A stretch of DNA of 23,394 nt from CAZEBW01 sp964510205 (lineage in GTDB: Bacteria > Chloroflexota > Anaerolineae > VGOG01). The stretch is taken from assembly GCA_964510205.1 (NCBI GenBank), contig CAZEBW010000058.1:1-23394 (forward strand), read 5' to 3'. A program made the position numbers and the translations under genes. The number at the start of each line of letters is the position of its first letter. Position 1 is the first letter of the stretch. Below are positions 6,642 to 13,771 of the stretch, piece by piece. The notes under the pieces were generated by a model. That model saw nothing but the letters and a program-made list of their open reading frames with translations, did no database searches and was not told the origin of the DNA.

Positions 6642-9409
6642 AAAGCCGCCAACACCCGCTTCGGCGTGGCCGGCAAGCTGTAGACGCGCACGCCGGTGGC
6701 GTTGTAAATGGCGTTGATGATGGCTGGTGCGGTGGGAATCGAGGGAATCTCCCCTATCCCCTTGGCTCCGTAGGGCCCCTCGGACGCCGCATCCTCCACG
6801 ATGATGGGCACAATCTCCGGTGCGCGCTCGACGTCGGGTATCTTGTATCTGGCCAGCGAAGTCGTCTTGGGGATGCCAGCCTCCACCACGAACTCCTCTT
6901 GCAGGGCGATGCCCACGCCCATCACCACCCCGCCCTTGATCTGGCCGACCACAGCCAGGGGATTCAGCGCTCTACCCACATCGTGAGCCGCGATGACCTT
7001 CAGCACCTCCACCTGGCCGCTGTCCGTGTCCACCTCCACCAGAGCGGCCTGGGTGGCGTAGCCATAGGCGAAGTGCATGTCGCCAGCCTCGCCCAAGGGA
7101 GCTGTCTTCGGAGCCTCGTAAACCACCGAGGCCCGCACCTCGCGCCCCTCCCGCTTGGCCAGAGCCACAGCCTCGGCCAGGGAGATGGATTTCTCACCAG
7201 CTCGGATACGCCCACCCTCGAAGGCCAGGCGATCGGGCGGGGCACCCAATTCCTCAGAGGCAGCCTGGGCCAGAGCCTCCCTCACTCTTCTGGCCGCCAG
7301 ACGGGCGGCGTTGCCGGTGACGAAGCTCTGGCGCGAGGCGGTGGTGGGGCCGCCGTCCAGGGTTTGATCGGTGTCTGCGACCAGCACCTCCACCGCATCG
7401 TGGGGCAATCCCAGTTCCTCAGCCGCCACCAGGGCCAGCACCCCCACCAATCCTTGACCCACCTCAGCCGCCCCGGCCCGCACCACGGCTCGCCCATCGT
7501 CCATAAGCTCCACCTCAGCGCCAGCAGCATCCGGCGCCCCACCCCCCAAGCCCACGTTCTTGTAAGCGCACGCCACGCCCCACGCAGTTTCACGCTTCAC
7601 GTTTGACGTTTCACGCTTCACGTTTGACGTTTCACGCTTCTCGATTTCCTCTTGTACCCTATCTAGGGTCTCCACCAACCCCACGCTCTCCCTCAGCACC
7701 TGCCCCGTCGCCGTCACCGATCCCACCCGCAGGGCGTTTTTCCGCCGTATGTCAAAAGGCGAGAGACCGAGTTCCTCCGCCAGGATGTCCATCTGGCTCT
7801 CCATGGCAAAGGTTGACTGGGGCACGCCAAAGCCACGGAAGGCGCCGGCGGGCACGTTGTTGGTGTAGGCGGCGTAGCAGTCTATCTCCACGTTGGGCAC
7901 GTCGTAAGGACCAGCGGCGTGGGTAGCGGTGCGGGTCATCACGTGCTCGCTGAGACTGGCGTAGGCCCCGGCATCGCCGTAGATCTCGGCCTGGACGGCG
8001 GTGAGCTTGCCGTCGCTGGTGGCCGCCGTTTTCAGGCGGATGGAAGTGGCATGGCGCTTGGGGTGAACGATCAGCGACTCCTGGCGGGTGAAGACCAGTT
8101 TCACCGGACGACCCGTGGCCTGGGCCAGGAGGGCCGCGTGGATCTGAACGGAAATATCCTCTTTGCCGCCGAAGGCCCCGCCCACCTGAGTCGCTTTCAC
8201 CCGCACCTTTTCCTCGGCAATGGCCAGGCTGGCCGCGATTTGGCGGCGGTCGTCGAACGGAATCTGGGAACCCACGTAAACGGTGACCTTGCCTTCCTCA
8301 TCAATGGTAGCCACCCCCGCCTCGGGCTCCAGGAAAGCGTGCTCCAGACTCGGCGTCCGATACTCCCTCTCCACGACGACGTGCCAACGGGGGTTGGCCT
8401 GCGCCTCAGCGAACCCCTTCCCCGCGTCCCCTTTGCGCACCTGGATGTGCTTGAGGAGGTTGCCGCCAGCGCCTTTGGTAAGCGAAGCGGCGTGGACCAG
8501 CGGAGCGTCGGCGGCCAGCGCCTGCTGGGGAGAGGTCACCACCGGCAGCGGCTCGTAGTCCACCTCGATGAGCTCCAGCGCCTGCTCGGCGATGTCAGCC
8601 GTCTCGGCGGCGACCAGGGCGATTGCGTCGCCCACGTAGCGCACCTTATCATAGGCCAGCACCGGCCAATCGGGGCGCACCAGGCCGTGGTGCTTGGCGC
8701 CGGGGACGTCGTCGGCGGTGAGGACAGCGACCACGCCCGGCAGGGCTTGGGCCTTGCTGGCGTCCACCCGCAGGAGGCGGGCGTGGGGATGCTCACTGCG
8801 CAGCACCTTGGCGTGCAGCATCCCCTCGAAGTAGAGATCAGCGGCGTAGGTCGCCTGGCCCGTGACCTTGGCGCTGGCGTCAGGGCGCGGGAGCGGACGT
8901 CCAACGACGGCCAGCGGGCTTTCCACCGTCGGGAGCTGCGGGGGCAAACCCTCCGCCGCTCCCCGAATGGCCTGCAGGATGCGGGTGTAGCCCGTGCAGC
9001 GGCAGAGGTTGCGTTTGAGCGCGTGTTTGATCTCCTCGTCGCTGGGGTGGGGGTTGGCATCCAGCAGAGCTTTGGCGGCCATGATCATCCCCGGCGTGCA
9101 GAAGCCGCACTGCACCGCCCCGTGCTCGACAAAAGCCTCTTGCAGCGGATGCAGCTTGCCATCTTGAGCCAACCCCTCGATGGTTTCCACGTGCGCTCCA
9201 TCGGCGCGGCTGGCCTTGTAGATGCAGGAGCGCACCGCCTTGCCATCCACGATGACCGTGCAGGCCCCGCAGCGCCCCTGGCCGCAGCCGTTCTTGGTGC
9301 CTGTCAGATGCAGCTCACCCCGCAGCACCTCCAGCAGGGTGGTCTTGGGGCCGATTTCGATTTGATGGGGGGAGCTGTTGACGTAGAGAGAAATCGTCTG
9401 TTTTGGCAT
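6629..9409 (-). CDS. Xanthine dehydrogenase-family oxidase, fused [2Fe-2S] and molybdopterin subunits
   Basis: This is a 926-residue molybdenum hydroxylase. Residues 1-154 hold two [2Fe-2S] clusters: C42, C47, C50, C62 (plant ferredoxin type) and C101, C104, C136, C138. From about 165 the large molybdopterin subunit follows, with QVGGAFGGKED, GAFRGFGVPQ and the catalytic Glu in GAKGIGE near the C-terminus. The family oxidises purines, aldehydes or N-heterocycles; the substrate is unknown. No FAD subunit is nearby. Fusion of FeS and Mo parts without FAD resembles E. coli XdhD-type enzymes. The ATG at 9409 is chosen because GAAGGA lies seven bases upstream; the in-frame ATG at 9427 lacks a site. 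A 21-bp tandem repeat is translated in frame inside the Mo domain (7587-7640). The C-terminal ERG and stop come from a dispersed repeat. Confidence 0.9.
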   Translation of the reverse strand: MPKQTISLYVNSSPHQIEIGPKTTLLEVLRGELHLTGTKNGCGQGRCGACTVIVDGKAVRSCIYKASRADGAHVETIEGLAQDGKLHPLQEAFVEHGAVQCGFCTPGMIMAAKALLDANPHPSDEEIKHALKRNLCRCTGYTRILQAIRGAAEGLPPQLPTVESPLAVVGRPLPRPDASAKVTGQATYAADLYFEGMLHAKVLRSEHPHARLLRVDASKAQALPGVVAVLTADDVPGAKHHGLVRPDWPVLAYDKVRYVGDAIALVAAETADIAEQALELIEVDYEPLPVVTSPQQALAADAPLVHAASLTKGAGGNLLKHIQVRKGDAGKGFAEAQANPRWHVVVEREYRTPSLEHAFLEPEAGVATIDEEGKVTVYVGSQIPFDDRRQIAASLAIAEEKVRVKATQVGGAFGGKEDISVQIHAALLAQATGRPVKLVFTRQESLIVHPKRHATSIRLKTAATSDGKLTAVQAEIYGDAGAYASLSEHVMTRTATHAAGPYDVPNVEIDCYAAYTNNVPAGAFRGFGVPQSTFAMESQMDILAEELGLSPFDIRRKNALRVGSVTATGQVLRESVGLVETLDRVQEEIEKRETSNVKRETSNVKRETAWGVACAYKNVGLGGGAPDAAGAEVELMDDGRAVVRAGAAEVGQGLVGVLALVAAEELGLPHDAVEVLVADTDQTLDGGPTTASRQSFVTGNAARLAARRVREALAQAASEELGAPPDRLAFEGGRIRAGEKSISLAEAVALAKREGREVRASVVYEAPKTAPLGEAGDMHFAYGYATQAALVEVDTDSGQVEVLKVIAAHDVGRALNPLAVVGQIKGGVVMGVGIALQEEFVVEAGIPKTTSLARYKIPDVERAPEIVPIIVEDAASEGPYGAKGIGEIPSIPTAPAIINAIYNATGVRVYSLPATPKRVLAALERG
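7587..7640. repeat. 21-bp tandem repeat inside the molybdenum hydroxylase gene
   Basis: About 2.6 copies of a 21-bp unit (GTTTCACGCTTCACGTTTGAC and minor ends) lie here. On the coding strand they add KRETSNV units in frame. The unit is T-rich compared with the gene around it. Confidence 0.9.
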
Positions 9410-9445
9410 GATCAGTTCCTTCAGCATGTAGCTTGGCCCTTGCCC

Positions 9446-10087
9446 CTACTGCATCTCCCTCCTGTACTCAAGGTAAGAATAGACGACCGCATAGACAGCA
9501 ACCAGAAGCACGGGGACAAGAATGAAGAAGACGGCATAGCTCTGGAAGAATATGCCCAGCATGGAAATCACCCCAGCGATCTTGAACAGCTTGCCAGCCA
9601 TTTGATGGGTCTTGTCCCACACCCTATCACTGCTCAATGTCCAGGGGGTCCTGACTCCGATAAACCAGTTTCGCTTCGTGTTCTCAATCAGGATGCCAGA
9701 GCCGATGAACAGAGCCCCCACAGCGATGGGGAGAAATGCGTTGGGACTTATCTCGATCCCCACGTTCCATAGAAGCGTCTGCAGGTAGACGCAGATCATG
9801 AACACCATGAACAGGATCACAAATCCATCGTAGTACTTTCTGAACTTCTCGATGTTCTCCCGCAGTGGATCTATTCTGGGAATGGCCAGGAAAAGCAGGG
9901 CCAGTGCAACCAGAGTGATGGGGATCAAGAACACGCCCCAGAATCTCGACATGTAGTCATCCACCTGTCCCCTGGCGTTCCAATGAGAGGCCATCTGCGC
10001 TGGCATCTGAGGGAGATAATAGGCGCCAATGGCAAAGGACAGCAACGCAATCCCCAAGATGATGATTTCGCTTTTTCTGACACGCAT
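9446..10087 (-). CDS. SdpI/DUF1648-family membrane protein
   Basis: The 213-residue integral membrane protein has about six helices (near 8-25, 50-70, 88-108, 117-135, 167-185 and 186-207). An N-terminal DUF1648-type segment reads PAQMASHWNARGQVDDY, and the SdpI signature is NWFIGVRTPWTLSSDRVWDKTH (140-161, interrupted here by no gap). Bacillus SdpI is the immunity and signalling protein against the SdpC toxin. Most homologues elsewhere have no known toxin partner, and none is visible here. AGGGAGG precedes the ATG at a normal distance. The hydroxylase gene starts 36 bases downstream on the same strand, so they may share a transcript without an evident functional link. Confidence 0.85.
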   Translation of the reverse strand: MRVRKSEIIILGIALLSFAIGAYYLPQMPAQMASHWNARGQVDDYMSRFWGVFLIPITLVALALLFLAIPRIDPLRENIEKFRKYYDGFVILFMVFMICVYLQTLLWNVGIEISPNAFLPIAVGALFIGSGILIENTKRNWFIGVRTPWTLSSDRVWDKTHQMAGKLFKIAGVISMLGIFFQSYAVFFILVPVLLVAVYAVVYSYLEYRREMQ

Positions 10088-10110
10088 ATTTCTCGCCTCC
10101 CTGTTAGTTA

Positions 10111-10222
10111 GCCATCGAATGAACTCGACGGCTGATACGATAAACCCGTTGAAACGGGTTCCAACGGTGGCTCAACACGTTTTAACGTGTTTTGAATAGC
10201 AGGCCGCGAATTCATTCGGGGC
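10111..10222. repeat. 112-bp RAYT-associated repeat, copy 1
   Basis: First of four direct copies. The ends form a long imperfect inverted repeat (core CGAATGAATTCG; this copy has one C-for-T change in the left arm). Two internal 8-bp hairpins, AACCCGTT/AACGGGTT and AACACGTT/AACGTGTT, give a two-armed cruciform-like fold. With copy 2 it forms a tandem duplication of period 129 bp, including flanking GTTA and CTCTCTCT. Copies 1-3 and their spacers fill the 434-bp gap between the SdpI-like gene and the transposase. Confidence 0.95.
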
Positions 10223-10239
10223 TCTCTCTGAAGAAGTTA

Positions 10240-10351
10240 GCCATCGAACGAATTCGACGGCTGATACGACAAACCCGTTGAAACGGGTTCCAACGGGGGC
10301 TCAACACGTTTTAACGTGTTTTGAATAGCAGGCCACGAATTCATTCGGGGC
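10240..10351. repeat. 112-bp RAYT-associated repeat, copy 2
   Basis: Direct copy with both internal hairpins intact. The left arm reads CGAACGAATTCG and the right arm has CCACG instead of CCGCG, so the outer stem is less perfect than in copies 3 and 4. The 47 bases after it (10352-10398) hold nothing recognisable. Confidence 0.95.
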
Positions 10352-10398
10352 TCTCTCTCGACCGCCACCAACAGACCAGAAATAATATTCCAGAGAAT

Positions 10399-10510
10399 GC
10401 CATCGAATGAATTCGACGGCTGGTACGACAAACCCGTTGAAACGGGTTCCAACGGGGGCTCAACACGTTTTAACGTGTTTTGAATAGCAGGCCGCGAATT
10501 CATTCGGGGC
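10399..10510. repeat. 112-bp RAYT-associated repeat, copy 3
   Basis: This copy lies 11 bases beyond the stop codon of the transposase gene. The core CGAATGAATTCG is intact in both arms. One base differs from copy 4 in the left arm (TGGTACG versus TGATACG). Confidence 0.95.
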
Positions 10511-10521
10511 GGCCATGAAAA

Positions 10522-11031
10522 CTAAAACGGCGGTTCTCCCCATGCGTCATACGTCACTTGCCGCTCGCGGACAATAGCGGGAACAGGGCATGGCGTGATG
10601 CCAACATCATCCGGCCCCTCATCGAATTCAGCATAGCGCTCCAGCCACGCGTTGGCGGTCTCGTGCTGGTGGTGCTGCTTCTGGCTTGCCACGTACGCTT
10701 CCGCCTCCGGTCGCTGGCGTTCTCCCAGGCTCAAGGCGCCGTAACCACGCTGCCAGGCAAAGTGGTAGTCAAGCCCACCTGCGTGGTTAAGGTCGTGCGA
10801 ACTGGCTCCCTTTAGGCGCTTCACCACATAAGCGACAGCGTGCTTGGGGGGAATCGAGACCACGAGGTGGATGTGGTCATACCAACTGTTGATAGCATAG
10901 ACGTACACGCCCAGCTCAGCCGCTTTGTTTACGATGTAGCCAAAGAGCCGATCCTCGATTTGTGGCTGGATGAGGTGTTCACGATTCTTGGTTGCCCATA
11001 CAAGGTGGTAGTTGAGCCGCCAGAAGGCCAT
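10522..11031 (-). CDS. REP-associated tyrosine transposase (RAYT, Y1/HUH, IS200/IS605-like)
   Basis: The 169-residue protein belongs to the Transposase_17/Y1 group. It begins with YHLVWATKNR and has the HUH metal-binding motif H53-I-H55 in WYDHIHLVVSIPP. It then shows FAWQRGYGALSL and AYVASQKQHH, where Y113 is the likely nucleophile. Y1 enzymes nick single-stranded DNA next to hairpins; RAYTs act on dispersed REP-type palindromes and do not move a classical IS. GGAG lies seven bases before the ATG. The gene is bounded by direct 112-bp structured repeats 11 bases downstream and 23 bases upstream, with two further copies beyond. Its C-terminal 40 residues are acidic and variable. Length and motifs look intact, so it could be active. 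Confidence 0.92.
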   Translation of the reverse strand: MAFWRLNYHLVWATKNREHLIQPQIEDRLFGYIVNKAAELGVYVYAINSWYDHIHLVVSIPPKHAVAYVVKRLKGASSHDLNHAGGLDYHFAWQRGYGALSLGERQRPEAEAYVASQKQHHQHETANAWLERYAEFDEGPDDVGITPCPVPAIVRERQVTYDAWGEPPF

Positions 11032-11054
11032 GACGTTTCTCCTTATTCCTGAAC

Positions 11055-11166
11055 GCCATCGAATGAATTCGACGGCTGATACGACAAACCCGTTGAAACG
11101 GGTTCCAACGGTGGCTCAACACGTTTTAACGTGTTTTGAATAGCAGGCCGCGAATTCATTCGGGGC
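11055..11166. repeat. 112-bp RAYT-associated repeat, copy 4
   Basis: This copy lies upstream of the transposase start codon in the same orientation as copies 1-3. Both arms carry the intact CGAATGAATTCG core and both internal hairpins are perfect. Confidence 0.95.
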
Positions 11167-11190
11167 TTCCTCTTCCTCCTACACCAAAAC

Positions 11191-11214
11191 GGGCGGCCTC
11201 CGTAGAGGCCGCCC
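11191..11214 (-). terminator. Terminator of the dodecin gene
   Basis: A perfect 10-bp stem, GGGCGGCCTC/GAGGCCGCCC, has a four-base loop and is followed on the minus strand by GTTTTGG. It lies 15 bases beyond the dodecin stop and shields the RAYT cassette from readthrough. Confidence 0.85.
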
Positions 11215-11228
11215 GCACGGGATCCAGC

Positions 11229-11447
11229 TCAGTCATCCCCCGCCAAGTACTTGAAGGAGACTTTCACCTTCGCACGATAGGCAAGCACCTTGCCATCCTC
11301 AAGCTGCATGTCCAGTTTGAGGACTTCAGCGATGCGAAGATCCCGCAAGCTCTTGGCCGCCGTCTCCACAGCCGCCGCCGCGGCCTTCTCCCACGACTCG
11401 GTGCTGGTTCCAACCAACTCGATCACCTTGTAGACACTATCCGCCAT
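11229..11447 (-). CDS. Dodecin-family protein
   Basis: The 72-residue protein matches the dodecin fold and length: YKVIELVGTSTESWEKAA, a helix rich in Ala, then DLRIAEVLKLDMQLEDGKV and YRAKVKVSFKY. Dodecins form hollow dodecamers that store or sequester flavins. In Halobacterium dodecin a Trp stacks on the flavin in the strand reading VVWAEV; here the equivalent position is Ile (DLRIAEV). Flavin binding is therefore uncertain and another ligand is possible. AAAGGAGG lies at ideal spacing before the ATG. The gene is single, with its own terminator. The region upstream (11448-11598) holds hairpins GCGGACTC/GAGTCCGC (11468-11486) and GGCAAGGC/GCCTTGCC (11545-11592) but no gene. Confidence 0.9.
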   Translation of the reverse strand: MADSVYKVIELVGTSTESWEKAAAAAVETAAKSLRDLRIAEVLKLDMQLEDGKVLAYRAKVKVSFKYLAGDD

Positions 11448-11598
11448 TTCTGCCTCCTTTCGCTCACGCGGACTCGGCGAGTCCGCCAGCTACTATGGTC
11501 GCTGCCACACATCCGCCAATGGTGCGGCTCCGCGACCGCCCAGAGGCAAGGCCCACGCCCCGCCTGCTCACAGCGCAGACGGATGCCTTGCCCCAGAA

Positions 11599-12246
11599 TC
11601 AGTGCTCAATTGTCACTTCCACTTCACAAGGCTCCGGGTAGTTCCCCGATTTGTCCACCACCACCAGACGGAAGACGTAATCGCCGGCGGGGAGAGACGA
11701 GGTGTCCCAAACACCCAGGACGCCCTCCTCCACCGTGTGCTCGAAGCGCTCCACGAATGCCCAATCCGTTGTTCCTTTGCGGCGAAACTCGAACTTGTAA
11801 TAGTCAAAAAAGTCAATCTGCGCTGACCCCTGGACTTCCACGCGGCCCTTTAGAACAGAGTTCACCAGAGGATAGGTGATTCTGGCTTGGGGGTCGGGGC
11901 ACGCGGGCGGCACAGCAGATTCGGGCGTGGCAGTCGAAGTCATCACCGACGTCACCGTGGTACCGGGCGTAAGCGTGGGCGAAGCTGGAGATGGCGTGTC
12001 GCTCGGATTGGGCGTTGAGGCGGATGGAGTATGACTCGGATAAGGGGTATAGGTAGGATAGGGCGTATACGTCGGGTAAGGCGTATACGTCGGCAGCGGG
12101 GGCTGGGTCACCAACACCGTGACTTCAACCGGCTTGGGCGGCGGCTGGGTTACAACCACCGTCACCTCAACAGTTTCGGGCGTCGGCCGGAGCTGACAGG
12201 CCGTCAGCAGCACCAGAAGAACTATCAGCAATATGGCTTTCTTCAT
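11599..12246 (-). CDS. Lipoprotein with Thr/Tyr/Pro repeats and a C-terminal Ig-like domain
   Basis: The 215-residue product starts MKKAILLIVLLVLLTAC, a lipoprotein signal with the lipid-modified Cys at 17. It continues with duplicated VEVTVxVTQPP units, three YTPYPT-type repeats and a Ser/Thr/Pro linker. A C-terminal beta-sandwich-like domain (about 120-215) contains ITYPLVNSVLKGRVEVQGSA, then GVLGVWDTSSLPAGDYVFRLVVVDKSGNY. That segment resembles Ig-like or Fn3-like domains found in chloroflexotal penicillin-binding proteins. It is probably a surface-anchored binding or scaffold protein; the ligand is unknown. The ATG at 12246 is chosen because it directly begins the signal peptide. A GGAG lies about 13 bases upstream, slightly far. 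A longer in-frame start exists at 12330 but adds 28 residues unlike a signal. Confidence 0.8.
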   Translation of the reverse strand: MKKAILLIVLLVLLTACQLRPTPETVEVTVVVTQPPPKPVEVTVLVTQPPLPTYTPYPTYTPYPTYTPYPSHTPSASTPNPSDTPSPASPTLTPGTTVTSVMTSTATPESAVPPACPDPQARITYPLVNSVLKGRVEVQGSAQIDFFDYYKFEFRRKGTTDWAFVERFEHTVEEGVLGVWDTSSLPAGDYVFRLVVVDKSGNYPEPCEVEVTIEH

Positions 12247-12351
12247 TGATATTTGTCGTCTCCTTCGTTTTTGTCCCTCTCGGCCCGTTGCCCTGGTGCA
12301 GCGCGCAGCAACCTGGGATAACCAGACCAACAGTCGGCATAATTCCCGCTA

Positions 12352-12427
<76 letters not shown>

Positions 12428-12459
12428 GTAATCATCATTTCCCCGAAAAATCTCAAGCC

Positions 12460-13314
12460 CTAACTCCCCATTTCCAGAATCTCCACCGTGCCCATCTCGG
12501 CGTCCATGAAAAGCATCTTGTTCCGCAGGAGCTGGCCCCGACCCAACAGGATCTTCATCACTTCCTGCACCTGCCAGGCAGCCACCATCATGGGCGTGGC
12601 AGCGGGACAGCCTAGCTCCACCTCCATGCCCTGCTGGGGCACGCTGCCGTGGCCGTAGAGGGCGCGCAGCCCCTCGTCCTCGGGGAAAATGGTCATCACC
12701 TGACCCACGTAGCCGGCGATGGCTCCGTGCACCAGGGGGATGCCCAGCTTCTGAGCCGCCTCCTGCAACGTGAGACGGGTGGGCAATCGATCGAGCGCGT
12801 CCACGACCACCTCTGCCCCCTCCAACAGGCGAGGCAGGTTCTCCCTGGTGGCCTCTTCGGGATGGACGACGACCTCCACCGCCGCGTTGATCTGGGCGAC
12901 CTTGTCTCGAGCTACTTCGGCTTTCGAAAGGTTCAGATCAGCTTCGCTGCTCAGGATCTGGCGGTTCAGGTTGTGGTCCAAAAACACATCCCCGTCCACG
13001 ACGATCAGCCGGCCCACCCCCATGCGGGCCAACGCTTCGACCACGTTTCCGCCCAATCCGCCCAGGCCCACCACCGCCACCGTGGAGCGCAGCAGCTTGA
13101 TCTGCCCATCCCACCCCACGGTGCCCAAGCTGCGCAAGTAGCGGCGGGGCAGAACGCCGGCCTCCAGAGCTGCAAGCTCCACCTCTTTGGCCGAAACGTC
13201 GAACACTCTGGCCGCGGCCCTGGCTCGGTCCAGGCCAATGACCTCAATGTCCTCCGAGGCCTCAGCCGAGTCCCGAATCCAGGCCTTCAGCGAGTGGTCC
13301 ATGCCCAACTTCAC
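12460..13314 (-). CDS. ThiF/MoeB/HesA-family E1-like adenylyltransferase
   Basis: The 284-residue protein has an N-terminal helical extension (about 1-70), then the E1-like Rossmann core. This includes VVGLGGLGGNVVEAL (nucleotide loop), VVDGD with D108, DHNLNRQ (114-119), DALDRLPTR, and GAIAGYVGQVMTIFP. Family enzymes adenylate the C-terminal Gly-Gly of ubiquitin-like sulfur carriers such as MoaD or ThiS. The two CxxC zinc pairs of classical MoeB/ThiF are absent. The only cysteine is C236 in GCPAATP. I recall similar short forms near tungsten/molybdenum oxidoreductase genes, which would suggest a MoaD-type partner; this is inference. The start is a GTG overlapping the previous stop by four bases (GTGA), indicating translational coupling. 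An ATG at 13302 is an alternative. It is the third gene of the operon. Confidence 0.85.
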   Translation of the reverse strand: MKLGMDHSLKAWIRDSAEASEDIEVIGLDRARAAARVFDVSAKEVELAALEAGVLPRRYLRSLGTVGWDGQIKLLRSTVAVVGLGGLGGNVVEALARMGVGRLIVVDGDVFLDHNLNRQILSSEADLNLSKAEVARDKVAQINAAVEVVVHPEEATRENLPRLLEGAEVVVDALDRLPTRLTLQEAAQKLGIPLVHGAIAGYVGQVMTIFPEDEGLRALYGHGSVPQQGMEVELGCPAATPMMVAAWQVQEVMKILLGRGQLLRNKMLFMDAEMGTVEILEMGS

Positions 13315-13757
13315 TCCAGCACAGGCTTGATGCCCTTGTAGACCCTTCGACCGCCCAGAGTACGCAGGATCGTCCTCGGAGTGTGGCGGGAACTCTCACC
13401 TTGAAGACGCTCGCCAAGCGCCTCGTGGAGCTCGGTCGCGGACAGCGGCTTGTTGCCATTGGCCAGGAAGACGCGAAAGACGGCGTCCGTCAAGGGCGTG
13501 CTCTCTGTGATGAAATCTGGCTCTTGGCTGCAGTGAGTGCGCAAGGACTGCCAAAGGGCGTCCACCCGTGTCACCTCGGCCGTATCGGGATCAATCCAAT
13601 CAACCTCCTCGCTTCCTCGGTGGTTGGTGTATATCACCCTGCAATCAGAGCACAGGTGGCTCTGCAAGTAGACGCGCAGGTCGCGACCTTGCCGCTCCCA
13701 CCAATCGAAATCAATGTGAAATTTGGTTTCCAGATCCGGTTTGATCCACCTAATCAT
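13311..13757 (-). CDS. Hypothetical protein with CxxC and a possible winged-helix C-terminus
   Basis: I do not recognise this 148-residue protein. The N-terminal half contains FHIDFDWWERQGRDLRVYL and a CSDC pair (C36, C39) that could bind metal with partners elsewhere. Then comes a short stretch DWIDPDTAEVTRVDALWQSL. The C-terminal third (about 88-148) reads PLTDAVFRVFLANGNKPLSATELHEAL and ends TILRTLGGRRVYKGIKPV, which has the pattern of a winged helix-turn-helix. GAGG lies seven bases before the ATG. It begins 14 bases after the preceding gene and its stop overlaps the ThiF-like start by four bases. The coupling implies that the product acts with the E1-like enzyme. Confidence 0.8.
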   Translation of the reverse strand: MIRWIKPDLETKFHIDFDWWERQGRDLRVYLQSHLCSDCRVIYTNHRGSEEVDWIDPDTAEVTRVDALWQSLRTHCSQEPDFITESTPLTDAVFRVFLANGNKPLSATELHEALGERLQGESSRHTPRTILRTLGGRRVYKGIKPVLE

Positions 13758-13771
13758 GATAAAACCTCGAA

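Noticed and set aside
7919..9772. Long plus-strand open frame opposite the molybdenum hydroxylase
   Set aside because: It is antisense to a clearly recognisable enzyme, has no ribosome site or family features, and reflects high-GC codon bias.
10237..10503. 88-codon frame with internal duplication
   Set aside because: It lies wholly in repeat copies 2 and 3; the duplication is that of the DNA repeat.
10111..10521. Remains of a classical insertion sequence with target duplications
   Set aside because: No tnpB-like gene or target duplications are visible; the direct repeats fit a RAYT/REP arrangement better.
10111..11166. Regular repeats suggesting a CRISPR array
   Set aside because: The units are 112 bp with internal hairpins and irregular spacing, include a transposase gene, and have no cas genes or unique 30-40 bp spacers.
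12428..12460. Promoter for tRNA-Arg
   Set aside because: TTGAGA is present but no acceptable -10 at proper spacing could be found.
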